Below the pieces are notes generated by a model. That model had not been told where the DNA came from and searched no databases. It saw only the letters and a list, made by a program, of their open reading frames with translations. Below, one piece after another: positions 43,304 through 53,266 of a stretch of 64,000 nt of DNA. The DNA is from Proteus hauseri ATCC 700826 (GTDB lineage Bacteria > Pseudomonadota > Gammaproteobacteria > Enterobacterales > Enterobacteriaceae). The position numbers and the translations under genes are program-made. Numbering within the stretch: the first letter of the stretch is position 1; the number at the start of each line of letters is the position of its first letter. The stretch spans positions 219,604 to 283,603 of the forward strand of contig NZ_LXEV01000016.1 in the NCBI RefSeq assembly GCF_001654965.1, given 5' to 3'.

Positions 43304-45298
43304 ATGACCACTCGTAAAACCCTTGCTAATGCGATCCGTTTTTTAAGTATGGATGCAGTGCAAAAAGCTAAATCAGGACACCCTGGTGCGCCTATGGGCA
43401 TGGCTGATATTGCAGAAGTATTATGGCGTGATTTTTTAAATCATAATCCATCTAACCCTAACTGGGCTGATCGTGACCGCTTTGTATTATCTAATGGCCA
43501 CGCATCAATGCTGATTTACAGCTTATTACATCTGTCTGGTTATCAGGTTTCTTTGGATGATCTGAAAAACTTCCGTCAATTACACTCTAAAACACCAGGC
43601 CACCCAGAATATGGTTATACCCCAGGTGTTGAAACTACAACGGGTCCTTTAGGTCAGGGTATTGCAAACGCAGTGGGTTTTGCGATAGCAGAACGTACAT
43701 TAGCGGCTCAATTTAACCGTCCTGGTCACGATATTGTCGATCACTTCACCTACGCCTTTATGGGTGATGGTTGTATGATGGAAGGTATCTCTCATGAAGT
43801 ATGTTCTTTAGCGGGAACATTACAATTGGGTAAACTGATTACATTTTATGATGACAATGGCATTTCTATTGATGGCCAAGTGCATGGTTGGTTTACTGAT
43901 AATACAGCAGAGCGTTTTGAGGCTTATGGCTGGCATGTAATTAGCGGTATCGATGGTCATGATGCAGCAAGCATTAAAGCTGCTATCGAAACAGCAAAAC
44001 AGGTTACTGATAAACCTTCACTGTTAATCTGCAAAACGACTATTGGTTTTGGTTCTCCTCATAAAGCAGGTACTGCTGACTCACACGGTTCTCCATTAGG
44101 TGATGCAGAAATTGCAGAAACCCGTAAAGCGTTAGGTTGGGAATACGGTGCATTCGAAATTCCACAAGAAATTTACAACGAATGGGATGCAAAACAAGCA
44201 GGTCAAGCTAAAGAAGCTGAGTGGGATGTTAAATTCGCTGCTTATGCTGCCAAATTCCCTGAGTTAGCGGCTGAATTTAAACGTCGTGTGTCTGGTGAGT
44301 TACCAGCAAACTGGGAAACAGAATCCAAAGCATTTATTGAAAATCTGCAACAAAACCCATCAAACATTGCTAGCCGTAAAGCTTCTCAAAATGCATTAGA
44401 AGCCTTCGGTAAAGTATTGCCAGAATTTATGGGGGGTTCTGCGGACTTAGCGCCAAGTAACCTAACTATGTGGTCTGGTTCTAAAGCACTGAACGAAGAT
44501 AAAGCGGGTAACTATATCCATTATGGTGTTCGTGAATTCGGTATGTCTGCAATCATGAACGGTATCGCATTACATGGCGGTTTTGTTCCTTACGGTGCAA
44601 CATTCCTGATGTTTATGGAATATGCTCGTAACGCTGTACGTATGGCAGCGCTGATGAAAATCCGCAGCATCTTTGTTTATACTCACGATTCTATTGGTCT
44701 GGGTGAAGATGGCCCAACTCACCAACCTGTTGAGCAAATGGCAAGCCTACGTGTAACTCCAAACGTAAGCACATGGCGTCCATGTGACCAAGTTGAGTCT
44801 GCTGTTGCATGGAAATACGCAATTGATCGTAAAGATGGTCCAACAGCGCTTATTTTCTCTCGCCAAAATCTTGCACAACAGCCACGTACTGCTGAACAAC
44901 TAGCCAATATCGAGAAGGGTGGTTACATCCTGAAAGATTGTGCTGGTACACCAGAATTAATTTTCATTGCAACCGGTTCTGAAGTTGAATTGGCAGTTAG
45001 CGCTTACGAACAATTGACGGCTGAAGGTCGTAATGTTCGTGTTGTTTCTATGCCAGCAACAGATGCGTTTGATAAACAAGATGCAGATTACCGTGAAGCA
45101 GTATTACCAGCAGCAGTTAAAGCGCGTGTAGCTATCGAAGCAGGTATTGCTGATTACTGGTTCAAATATGTTGGCCTTGATGGTGCAATTATCGGAATGC
45201 GTAGTTTCGGTGAGTCAGCACCAGCAAACGAACTGTTTGCTGAGTTTGGTTTTACTGTGGAAAATGTGGTTACACAGGCAAAATCTTTACTTAAATAA
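43304..45298 (+). CDS. tktA: Transketolase
   Basis: 664 residues. Thiamine-diphosphate enzyme of the non-oxidative pentose phosphate pathway. Seen: [14 protein letters not shown] with the catalytic His, [14 protein letters not shown], the ThDP motif [13 protein letters not shown], and the pyrimidine domain [17 protein letters not shown] with [23 protein letters not shown] upstream of the ATG. Head of the tktA-epd-pgk-fbaA set. Confidence 0.97.
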   Translation: MTTRKTLANAIRFLSMDAVQKAKSGHPGAPMGMADIAEVLWRDFLNHNPSNPNWADRDRFVLSNGHASMLIYSLLHLSGYQVSLDDLKNFRQLHSKTPGHPEYGYTPGVETTTGPLGQGIANAVGFAIAERTLAAQFNRPGHDIVDHFTYAFMGDGCMMEGISHEVCSLAGTLQLGKLITFYDDNGISIDGQVHGWFTDNTAERFEAYGWHVISGIDGHDAASIKAAIETAKQVTDKPSLLICKTTIGFGSPHKAGTADSHGSPLGDAEIAETRKALGWEYGAFEIPQEIYNEWDAKQAGQAKEAEWDVKFAAYAAKFPELAAEFKRRVSGELPANWETESKAFIENLQQNPSNIASRKASQNALEAFGKVLPEFMGGSADLAPSNLTMWSGSKALNEDKAGNYIHYGVREFGMSAIMNGIALHGGFVPYGATFLMFMEYARNAVRMAALMKIRSIFVYTHDSIGLGEDGPTHQPVEQMASLRVTPNVSTWRPCDQVESAVAWKYAIDRKDGPTALIFSRQNLAQQPRTAEQLANIEKGGYILKDCAGTPELIFIATGSEVELAVSAYEQLTAEGRNVRVVSMPATDAFDKQDADYREAVLPAAVKARVAIEAGIADYWFKYVGLDGAIIGMRSFGESAPANELFAEFGFTVENVVTQAKSLLK

Positions 45299-45421
45299 TC
45301 AATAAGTGTTAACGAGAGCACATTTTGAGGAAGAATTTCTCGGATGTGTTCTTTTTTTATCCTTCCATCTTTGTTTGCTATTGCGATCCTCTCTCATTTC
45401 TCGTAATCTGATTACCTAGAA

Positions 45422-45437
45422 GCTGAACCGTTTCAGT
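45422..45437. promoter_or_regulatory. Cra (FruR)-like operator upstream of epd
   Basis: GCTGAACCGTTTCAGT fits the Cra palindrome GCTGAA-C-G-TTCAGY. It is 120 bases before the epd start. In E. coli the epd-pgk operon is Cra-regulated, so the site is likely to be functional here. Confidence 0.7.
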
Positions 45438-45556
45438 TGAGGCTGAAATGTCGGTGACTCCACAAATTTTAGATTTAGTTGATTTATCACTGCTGATTAG
45501 TATCTTGCTCTATTATTCTAGGTGGTTGCATAATCACGAGTTATCAAAGGAGTCAC

Positions 45557-46576
45557 ATGGCTATCAGAGTTGCTATTAATGGATTTGGTCGCATTGGACG
45601 TAATGTATTAAGAGCTCTTTATGAATCAGGTAAACGTGCTGAAATTACGGTTGTTGCGATAAATGAACTGGCTGATGCACAAGGAATTGGGCATTTACTC
45701 AAGTATGACTCTAGCCATGGTCGTTTTGCTTGGGATATACGTATTAATAACGACTTGCTGCAAGTAGGTGATGATACTATTAGACTATTTCATCATGCAG
45801 AAATTAGTGAGTTACCTTGGGGTGAGTTAGGTATTGATGTGGTATTAGATTGTAGTGGGGTATATGGCTCTCGCGCTGATGGTGAATCTCATATCGCACA
45901 AGGTGCAAAAAAGGTCCTTTTTTCTCATCCAGGCACCACCGATTTAGACGCAACGGTTGTATTTGGTGTTAACCAACATGAATTAAAAAAAGAACACCGA
46001 ATAGTCTCTAATGCTTCTTGTACCACAAATTGTATTATCCCAATCATTAAATTGATGGATGATGCATTTAATATAGAATCAGGAACAGTTACTACAATAC
46101 ATGCAGCAATGAACGATCAACCTGTAATTGATGCATACCATAAAGATTTACGCCGAACACGGGCAGCTGGGCAATCAATTATTCCTGTTGATACTAAACT
46201 AGCGGCGGGGATAACACGAATTTTCCCAAAATTTAAAGATCATTTTGAGGCAATTTCCGTACGAGTTCCTACAATTAATGTGACGGCAATTGATTTAAGT
46301 GTCACGGTAAAAACTGCCGTAAATGTGTTAGATGTCAATCGTTTAATTCAAAAATCAGCAACAGAGGCATTTCGTGGTATAGTGGATTACACAGAATTGC
46401 CATTAGTCTCAACTGATTTTAACCACGACCCCCACAGTGCTATTGTTGATGGCACTCAAACTAGGGTGAGTGGGCAGCATCTGATTAAAACTTTAGTCTG
46501 GTGTGATAATGAATGGGGCTTTGCTAACAGAATGCTTGATACAACGCTAGCAATGGCTGCTACTGGTTTTAAATAA
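45557..46576 (+). CDS. epd: Erythrose-4-phosphate dehydrogenase
   Basis: 339 residues. GAPDH-like enzyme supplying 4-phosphoerythronate for pyridoxal phosphate synthesis. NAD fold [19 protein letters not shown], catalytic Cys in [13 protein letters not shown], and [13 protein letters not shown] at the end. The VINE-region [19 protein letters not shown] pattern marks Epd rather than GapA. AAAGGAG ribosome site upstream. 117 bases before pgk. Confidence 0.95.
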   Translation: MAIRVAINGFGRIGRNVLRALYESGKRAEITVVAINELADAQGIGHLLKYDSSHGRFAWDIRINNDLLQVGDDTIRLFHHAEISELPWGELGIDVVLDCSGVYGSRADGESHIAQGAKKVLFSHPGTTDLDATVVFGVNQHELKKEHRIVSNASCTTNCIIPIIKLMDDAFNIESGTVTTIHAAMNDQPVIDAYHKDLRRTRAAGQSIIPVDTKLAAGITRIFPKFKDHFEAISVRVPTINVTAIDLSVTVKTAVNVLDVNRLIQKSATEAFRGIVDYTELPLVSTDFNHDPHSAIVDGTQTRVSGQHLIKTLVWCDNEWGFANRMLDTTLAMAATGFK

Positions 46577-46693
46577 TCATGTATTAATAACGATGCCACG
46601 TAAAAACAAGAAAGTAATGATGCTTTATTGTTAAAATACAAGGCATTGAACAGAAGATTACTAAATTTTAGAGAATCAATGAGAGGATTCATC

Positions 46694-47857
46694 ATGTCTG
46701 TAATTAAGATGACCGATTTAGACCTGGCCGGTAAACGAGTTCTTATCCGTGCTGACCTGAACGTTCCAGTTAAAGATGGTAAAGTGACTTCCGATGCACG
46801 TATCCGTGCTTCATTACCAACCATTGAAGCAGCTTTAAAACAAGGCGCTAAAGTAATGGTAACTTCTCACTTAGGACGTCCTACTGAAGGTGAGTACAAC
46901 GAAGAATTCTCTTTAAAACCAGTTGTTGACTATCTGAAAGACAAATTAACTGCACCAGTTAGCTTAGCTAAAGACTATTTAAATGGCGTTGAAGTAAATA
47001 CTGGTGAATTAGTTGTGTTAGAAAACGTTCGCTTCAATAAAGGCGAAAAGAAAGACGACGAAACCTTATCTAAACAATACGCTGCACTGTGTGATGTATT
47101 CGTAATGGATGCATTCGGTACCGCTCACCGTGCTCAAGCATCAACTCATGGCGTAGCTAAATTTGCAGATGTTGCTTGTGCAGGCCCTCTATTATCAGCA
47201 GAGCTAGAAGCATTAGGTAAAGCATTAGATAAACCTGCTCGCCCAATGGTTGCTATTGTTGGTGGTTCTAAAGTATCAACTAAACTGACTGTTTTAGATT
47301 CTTTATCTAAAATTGCTGACCAATTAATTGTTGGTGGTGGTATCGCTAATACGTTTATCGCAGCAGAAGGTCACCCAGTAGGTCGTTCATTATATGAAGC
47401 TGATCTGGTTGATGATGCAAAAAAACTGATGGAAAAATGTGATATTCCAGTACCAACGGATGTTCGTGTTGCTACTGAGTTCTCAGAAACAGCGCCAGCA
47501 ACATTGAAATCAGCAAGCGACATCAAAGATGATGAACAAGTGCTGGATATCGGTGATGAAACAGCAGAACGTCTGGCTGAAATTCTGAAAAATGCGAAAA
47601 CCATTTTATGGAATGGCCCTGTTGGCGTATTTGAATTCCCTAATTTCCGTAAAGGTACAGAAATTATTGCTAACGCTATCGCAAATAGTGAAGCATTCTC
47701 TATTGCAGGTGGTGGCGATACACTGGCTGCGATTGATTTATTTGATATTGCAGACAAAATCTCTTACATTTCAACCGGTGGTGGTGCTTTCTTAGAGTTC
47801 GTTGAAGGCAAAAAACTCCCTGCTGTTGCAATGCTGGAAGAACGTGCTAAACAGTAA
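46694..47857 (+). CDS. pgk: Phosphoglycerate kinase
   Basis: The frame is open from 46628, but ATG 46694 follows GAGAGGA and gives the standard 387 residues ([21 protein letters not shown]). Glycolytic ATP-generating step. Seen: [60 protein letters not shown] and GGGDTLAA. Confidence 0.98.
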   Translation: MSVIKMTDLDLAGKRVLIRADLNVPVKDGKVTSDARIRASLPTIEAALKQGAKVMVTSHLGRPTEGEYNEEFSLKPVVDYLKDKLTAPVSLAKDYLNGVEVNTGELVVLENVRFNKGEKKDDETLSKQYAALCDVFVMDAFGTAHRAQASTHGVAKFADVACAGPLLSAELEALGKALDKPARPMVAIVGGSKVSTKLTVLDSLSKIADQLIVGGGIANTFIAAEGHPVGRSLYEADLVDDAKKLMEKCDIPVPTDVRVATEFSETAPATLKSASDIKDDEQVLDIGDETAERLAEILKNAKTILWNGPVGVFEFPNFRKGTEIIANAIANSEAFSIAGGGDTLAAIDLFDIADKISYISTGGGAFLEFVEGKKLPAVAMLEERAKQ

Positions 47858-47923
47858 TTAAGTCATTGCTCATACAGGTAGAAGGACTTTTTTCTACCTG
47901 TTCCAATTATAGGATCTTATTAC

Positions 47924-49003
47924 ATGTCTAAAGTTTTTGATTTCGTAAAACCGGGTGTCATCACTGGTGATGATGTACAAAAAGTGTTTGCAGTAGCAAA
48001 AGAAAACAAATTTGCTCTGCCAGCGGTTAACTGCGTAGGTACTGATTCAATCAACGCTGTGTTAGAAGCTGCTGCGAAAGTTCGTTCTCCTGTTATTGTA
48101 CAGTTCTCTAACGGTGGTGCTGCATTTATCGCAGGTAAAGGTCTTAAATCAGATGTACCTCAGCAAGCTGCAATTTTAGGTGCAATTTCTGGTGCTCATC
48201 ATGTTCACCAAATGGCTGAATACTATGGTGTTCCAGTTATTCTACATACTGACCATTGTGCGAAAAAATTATTACCATGGATTGATGGTCTGTTAGATGC
48301 AGGTGAAAAACACTACGCAAAAACAGGAAAACCACTGTTCTCCTCTCATATGATTGACTTATCAGAAGAATCATTAGAAGAAAACATCGAAATCTGTGCT
48401 AAATATTTAGCGCGTATGGCTAAAATCGATATGACGTTAGAAATCGAGTTAGGCTGTACTGGTGGTGAAGAAGACGGCGTTGATAACACAGGTATGGATA
48501 GCTCTGCGCTATATACTCAACCAGAAGACGTTGCTTACGCATACGAAAAACTGAATGCAGTTAGCCCACGATTCACTATCGCGGCATCATTTGGTAACGT
48601 TCACGGTGTTTATAAACCAGGTAACGTGCAATTAACACCAAAAATTCTGCGTAATTCACAAGACTACGTTTCAGAGAAATTTAACCTGCCACACAACAGC
48701 TTAGACTTCGTATTCCACGGTGGTTCTGGTTCTTCAGCAGAAGAAATCAAAGAAGCGGTAGGCTACGGTGTTGTTAAAATGAATATCGATACTGATACTC
48801 AGTGGGCAACTTGGGATGGTATCTTACAGTTCTATAAAAAGAACGAAGGCTATCTGCAAGCCCAGCTAGGTAACCCAGAAGGTGCTGATAAACCTAACAA
48901 GAAATACTACGATCCACGTAACTGGTTACGTCAGGCTCAAACTTCAATGGTTGTTCGTTTAGAACAAGCATTTAAAGAACTGAACTCAGTTGATGTACTG
49001 TAA
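47924..49003 (+). CDS. fbaA: Fructose-bisphosphate aldolase, class II
   Basis: 359 residues. Zinc-dependent aldolase. Metal ligands in LHTDHCAKKLLPWIDG and the histidines of VHGVYKPGN and DFVFHGGSGSS; GGEEDGVDNTGMD loop; NIDTDTQWA near residue 286. Follows pgk by 66 bases and ends with a strong terminator, so pgk-fbaA are likely cotranscribed. Confidence 0.98.
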   Translation: MSKVFDFVKPGVITGDDVQKVFAVAKENKFALPAVNCVGTDSINAVLEAAAKVRSPVIVQFSNGGAAFIAGKGLKSDVPQQAAILGAISGAHHVHQMAEYYGVPVILHTDHCAKKLLPWIDGLLDAGEKHYAKTGKPLFSSHMIDLSEESLEENIEICAKYLARMAKIDMTLEIELGCTGGEEDGVDNTGMDSSALYTQPEDVAYAYEKLNAVSPRFTIAASFGNVHGVYKPGNVQLTPKILRNSQDYVSEKFNLPHNSLDFVFHGGSGSSAEEIKEAVGYGVVKMNIDTDTQWATWDGILQFYKKNEGYLQAQLGNPEGADKPNKKYYDPRNWLRQAQTSMVVRLEQAFKELNSVDVL

Positions 49004-49029
49004 TTGACCCATTCTTTATGATGAAATAA

Positions 49030-49054
49030 AAACCCGCAAATAGCGGGTTTTTTT
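49030..49054 (+). terminator. Terminator of fbaA
   Basis: AAACCCGC (49030-49037) and GCGGGTTT (49043-49050) with a 5-base loop, followed by four more T residues. Confidence 0.9.
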
Positions 49055-49080
49055 ATGCATTCAATTTATTTTAACGCTAT

Positions 49081-49293
49081 TTAATAACGATTATATTTGT
49101 CATTAAAGGTTTGATCTGAAATACAGAGATAATAAATACCTTCAATAAAACCAATAATTGCAGGAATACCCGTCCAACAAAATAAGAGATATAAAACGCC
49201 CATTCCTACTTTGCGAAGATAGAATTTATGTATCCCTAATCCACCGAGAAAAATAGCTAATAATGCTGCGGATAGCTTATTCTTATCATTCAT
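49081..49293 (-). CDS. TM2 domain-containing small membrane protein
   Basis: 70 residues with two membrane segments joined by the TM2 signature: ALLAIFLGGLGIHKFYLRK, then GVLYLLFCWTGIPAIIGFIEGI. Function of bacterial TM2 proteins is not established. AGGAGAAAT precedes the ATG. Alone on the minus strand; it may use the fbaA hairpin as terminator. Confidence 0.85.
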   Translation of the reverse strand: MNDKNKLSAALLAIFLGGLGIHKFYLRKVGMGVLYLLFCWTGIPAIIGFIEGIYYLCISDQTFNDKYNRY

Positions 49294-49514
49294 CAGAATT
49301 TCTCCTATCTGAAATATTGTTTAAAGTAGATGGTTATTATTATATTAACCATAAAAATTTAAATATTTGCATTAAGGATAGTACTTATAAAACAGAATAA
49401 AAGAAGATAAAAGAAAAAGAACATTATAAAAATCAATTTGAGATAAATACGTATCTATATGGATAGCTGGTAACAAATCATATTGCGCTAAGGCAAAGCT
49501 GCCAATCAATAGAT

Positions 49515-49542
49515 AAAATAAAAGCGCCTTAGAAGACGCTTT
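49515..49542 (-). terminator. Terminator of dtpB
   Basis: AAAGCG (49521-49526) and CGCTTT (49537-49542) form a hairpin followed on the minus strand by a T-rich tract, 30 bases after the dtpB stop. Confidence 0.7.
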
Positions 49543-49572
49543 ATTATGCTAACTGATTTTAGTATTAAAACA

Positions 49573-51051
49573 TTAACCAGTAACTTTGATATCTTCTTTC
49601 ATCATACGGTTTAATAAAGGGACGGTTACCCACATAATTAGACCTACAATTAAGGTTGCTATACCTATCTTACCAAATACATCTGTATAAATAGGCAATG
49701 TTTGCAATGGATCAGTAATACCTTCTGGTGCTGCGGTGAATGTTGCTACATACCCCCCCAGCAAATAAGCTGTTGCTTGAGTTAAGAACCACATACCAAG
49801 AATAAAGCCCATCATGTATTGTGGTACAAACGCTGCAACCATAGCTAAACCTAAGGCGCTGATCATCAACTCACCTAAGCTTTGGAATAAATAAACCAGA
49901 ACAATAAACCAAGGTGAAGTTAAACCATTAGCATCAGCAAACCACATACCTGATGCTGCTGCTGTAAGGAACCCTAATGAACATAGAAGCATACCTGCGG
50001 TAAACTTCGCTGGCATTGAGAAGTCTTTACCTTTCGCGCCTAAGCGGCTATATGCGATAGCTAAAATAGGGCTGGCAACAATAATCCAGAATGGATTGAG
50101 TGCTTGGAAGCTAACCGGGTTAATATCAAAGCCTAATAACGTGTGATGAACGTTATGAATAGCAAAGAAGTTTAATGATGTTGGCATTTGAGCATAAAGA
50201 ATATAGAAAATAACCGCTTCAAGCATCAGAACAAATGCAACATACATTTTATTACGAGCAACTCTGTCTTTTTGTTTAAATGCTTCACGGAAATAAATAA
50301 AGACAACAATAATAGACAGGCTGACTAAAACAATATTAGCAATCATCACGTTATGCATTAACCATGCACAAACAAATACCATTGCTACACTACCAATAAT
50401 AACTAAGAGTAGTTTGTTGAAATTAAGGGGTAAATGGTCTGGCTCTGAGCCAATATTTCTTACCATTTTGCGGCAGAAAATATAAACCAATAGAGCAATG
50501 ATTAAGCCAATACCACAGATATTATAGGTCAGTGCATATCCATAACGCTCTGCAAGTACTGGCGCAATAGATAATGAGATCAGAGAACCCACGTTAATTG
50601 ACATATAGAATAAGGTAAATGCACCGTCAAGGCGTGGATCTTTTGGTTGATAGCATTTCGCCAGTAAGCTTGCTGGGTTCGCTTTAAATAAACCGTTACC
50701 TACAGCGATAGTTCCTAACGCATAGAAAATAAGGTTAGGATACATAATTGACATACCGGTCATGAAATAACCGATAGCAAGAACTATTGCACCTAAAACA
50801 ATAGTACGTTTTGTTCCTAATAAGTGGTCACCAACATACCCACCAATTGAAATTAACCCATAAACTAGTGCAGAGAAGGCACCAAAAGTAATAAAGGCTT
50901 GTTCTTGTGAGAACCCAAGTTTATTAACGAAATAAACAGCGAGAATACCTTGTACGCCGTAGTAACCAAAACGTTCCCATAATTCTACAAAGAAAATCAT
51001 AAAGAATGGTTTAGGTTGTTGTAATAAACCGACTTGAGCGGGTTTATCCAT
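49573..51051 (-). CDS. dtpB: Proton-dependent di/tripeptide transporter, DtpB type
   Basis: 492 residues, POT family with about 14 membrane segments. Proton-coupling motif [19 protein letters not shown] (ExxERFxYY) at the N-terminus, [18 protein letters not shown], and [16 protein letters not shown] (PTR2 signature region). Many stretches match E. coli DtpB (NNVHH-like [22 protein letters not shown], listed as residues ~297-318). Imports di- and tripeptides. Monocistronic. Confidence 0.92.
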   Translation of the reverse strand: MDKPAQVGLLQQPKPFFMIFFVELWERFGYYGVQGILAVYFVNKLGFSQEQAFITFGAFSALVYGLISIGGYVGDHLLGTKRTIVLGAIVLAIGYFMTGMSIMYPNLIFYALGTIAVGNGLFKANPASLLAKCYQPKDPRLDGAFTLFYMSINVGSLISLSIAPVLAERYGYALTYNICGIGLIIALLVYIFCRKMVRNIGSEPDHLPLNFNKLLLVIIGSVAMVFVCAWLMHNVMIANIVLVSLSIIVVFIYFREAFKQKDRVARNKMYVAFVLMLEAVIFYILYAQMPTSLNFFAIHNVHHTLLGFDINPVSFQALNPFWIIVASPILAIAYSRLGAKGKDFSMPAKFTAGMLLCSLGFLTAAASGMWFADANGLTSPWFIVLVYLFQSLGELMISALGLAMVAAFVPQYMMGFILGMWFLTQATAYLLGGYVATFTAAPEGITDPLQTLPIYTDVFGKIGIATLIVGLIMWVTVPLLNRMMKEDIKVTG

Positions 51052-51656
51052 ATCTGTAATGCCCCTAATTATTATTTATCTTCACAACGATGTTATTTAC
51101 TCGAATTTACGGCGAATGTTACACACTAGTAACATTATCTACCGTCTAGAGAGTGATGTTTGCAAATTTAAGAAGGTAATCAGCAAGTCGAGTAGACTAA
51201 TATATTGATAGAATGACTTCTCAAAGGTTGATCACACTGTGGGTAAGATTAATACCAGATTGAAAAAAATATTCATTAATTTATTTTCAATAAAGGTAAT
51301 TTAGTTGATATTTAGTATAAATCATCGCCATTGAGATAATTTATTGACTATATTTTCATCGAATGAAACAAGATAAGAATAAACAATAAAAAATAGAATA
51401 AAAACTTTTTTTAATATGACTCATTGATTATAGAAAGAAATATTTCGTTATAATAAAAGTATATTCTCTTATAACAAACAGATGTTAATAACTAATTAAT
51501 AAATACCAAGACATTGTATCCAAAATACTGAAAATATAATTATTCACTTATTTTAAATAAATATTTGTTTGTTCTGAAATGAATTATGATTAAATAACAA
51601 AAAAAACGCCCTTATTAAGGTGCGTTTTTTTGTCTCAAGAAAAGAGTAAAATAAAA
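51052..51656. other. Gene-free region between dtpB and hpaC
   Basis: 605 very AT-rich bases. The left part should contain the dtpB promoter (minus strand). A clear terminator is at 51601-51631. No frame of interest in between. Confidence 0.6.
51601..51631. terminator. Terminator of hpaC
   Basis: AAAAAACGC plus CTT pairs with AAG plus GCGTTTTTT around a short loop; A and T runs on both sides allow function in both directions. 25 bases beyond the hpaC stop. Confidence 0.8.
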
Positions 51657-52175
51657 CTAAACAGCTATCGGAACTAGTTCATTTTTGACCGAATGAAAGC
51701 GACGCTTGAAATAGATAAGGCCATGCCCATCTTCGCGAACCGAGATATTTTTTATTTCTGCCATATAAACAAAATGAGTGCCAACTTGTCGCACATCATA
51801 AATATCACCTTCAAGACAGGCAAGTGCATTTTCTAATACAGGCTGTTGTAATTGCCCATGTTGCCATCCTGGTTGAGTAAAACGATCTGCCATTGTTAGT
51901 CCGGTCATTCCGGCAAAATGACAAGCCATCTCTTCTTGCTCGTGATTTAAAATATTGATGCTTAATTTGCCATTTTCTTGAAATACGGTGTTCATTTGGC
52001 TTTTACTGTTGATGCAAATCATAACCGTCGGTGGATTATCCGTTACTGAACATACCGCAGTGGCTGTTAAACCACAGCATCCTGCATCGCCATTTGTGGC
52101 AACGATATTAACGGCGGCACCTAAGTTTGCCATAGCATCTCGAAAAAGTGGGTTAGCCTGTTTCACATCAGACAT
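51657..52175 (-). CDS. hpaC: Flavin reductase, HpaC type
   Basis: 172 residues. NADH:flavin oxidoreductase that supplies reduced FAD to the monooxygenase HpaB for 4-hydroxyphenylacetate hydroxylation. Strong similarity to E. coli HpaC: FRDAMANLGAAVNIVATNGDAG, LTATAVCSVTDNPPTVMICIN (given as positions ~34-54), HFAGMTGLTMADRF and GHGLIYFKRRFH. hpaB and the ring-cleavage genes are not in the window, so it is an isolated reductase that may serve another partner. Divergent from hpaR. Confidence 0.88.
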   Translation of the reverse strand: MSDVKQANPLFRDAMANLGAAVNIVATNGDAGCCGLTATAVCSVTDNPPTVMICINSKSQMNTVFQENGKLSINILNHEQEEMACHFAGMTGLTMADRFTQPGWQHGQLQQPVLENALACLEGDIYDVRQVGTHFVYMAEIKNISVREDGHGLIYFKRRFHSVKNELVPIAV

Positions 52176-52756
52176 TTTTTACTCCTACTGCCAGACTTCT
52201 CGTCTGTCGGCGTCTTCACTAAAAATAATCACTAATTAGAGAACAGACCAAAGGACGATTCTCTAACTACGAACGCTAAACAAAGTTGCAGTGTTTACGG
52301 CGGTTTCTTTGTTGCGTTAGTTTAAAGCCGTAACGCTACCGCGCATGAACCAAGATAGCAATCTTTCTTTGTTACAACCTGTTAACTTTTTCTCAAAAAA
52401 AGGTGAGACAACCTTATCGCTAAAGCTGATTATTCATAATTTATTGAGCGGGGAATAGCTAAATCTTATGTCTAATAAGATGTATCACACTAATTGCCAA
52501 GCTGCTGCTGTGAGGAGCTCACTGATTTCACTATTTTTATGTTAAGAGATAGAAGAGCAATCAATTGCGAGATAAATGAAAAATTGCAAAAATTGAGTCA
52601 AGTTTATTTATTTGTTAATATGAATAATTGTAACAAATAGTCTATCCTTAGAATATAGTTCATTCTGTAAATCATAAATAGCGGTACATTCTCACTGTCT
52701 ATATTAAGTGATTTTTCATCATTTCACCTATAACACTTATAAAGAGCTTCTTGATT
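52176..52756. promoter_or_regulatory. Long hpaC-hpaR intergenic region with several inverted repeats
   Basis: 581 bases. Seen: a bulged 12-bp hairpin, AACGC/AACAAAG (52272-52285) with CTTTGTT/GCGTT (52307-52318); TTACGGC (52295) with GCCGTAA (52327); and ATTTGTTA (52610-52617) with TAACAAAT (52631-52638), an exact 8-bp inverted repeat that is a candidate operator for the MarR-type regulator HpaR. Promoters for both divergent genes must lie here. Confidence 0.5.
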
Positions 52757-53194
52757 ATGCATGAATCATTAACTATCGCGCTATTACAAGCTCGGGAATC
52801 TGCGATGGGATTTTTTCGACCTGTTCTTAAAGAGCATAATTTAACAGAACAGCAATGGCGGATTATTCGAGTACTTGCTGATAAGCGTTCTATCGATTTT
52901 CATGAATTAGCGCAAAAAGCCTGTATTTTGCGTCCTAGTCTCACGGGGATTTTGATTAGAATGGAAAGAGATGAGCTTATTTGTCGACTAAAACCGGTCA
53001 GTGACCAACGTAAGCTGTTTGTGTCTCTTTCTGTCAATGGGCAAAATTTATATGACAAAATTCAGCCTAAAATTGATGAAGGTTATCAATTATTAGAGCA
53101 AAAATTCTCTACTGAAAAGCTACAGAGCTTATCTGGGCTATTAAAAGAACTTATTGCACTTAATGCAGAAAACACCGATATATCAGAAAAATAG
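52757..53194 (+). CDS. hpaR: MarR-family repressor HpaR
   Basis: 145 residues from ATG 52757 (a TTG lies two codons earlier); the N-terminus MHESLTIALLQARESAM matches E. coli HpaR MHDSLTIALLQAREAAM. Winged helix: LTEQQWRIIRVLAD, then ACILRPSLTGILIRMERD (recognition helix) and RLKPVSDQRKLFVSLS (wing). In E. coli it represses the hpa catabolic operon and responds to hydroxyphenylacetates. Here it probably controls hpaC and itself. Confidence 0.9.
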   Translation: MHESLTIALLQARESAMGFFRPVLKEHNLTEQQWRIIRVLADKRSIDFHELAQKACILRPSLTGILIRMERDELICRLKPVSDQRKLFVSLSVNGQNLYDKIQPKIDEGYQLLEQKFSTEKLQSLSGLLKELIALNAENTDISEK

Positions 53195-53266
53195 TTTTAT
53201 CTTAACCAAATAAAAAGAGGCGATGTTTTATCATAGCCTCTTTTCTTTTTTCTATTTTATGTGGGT

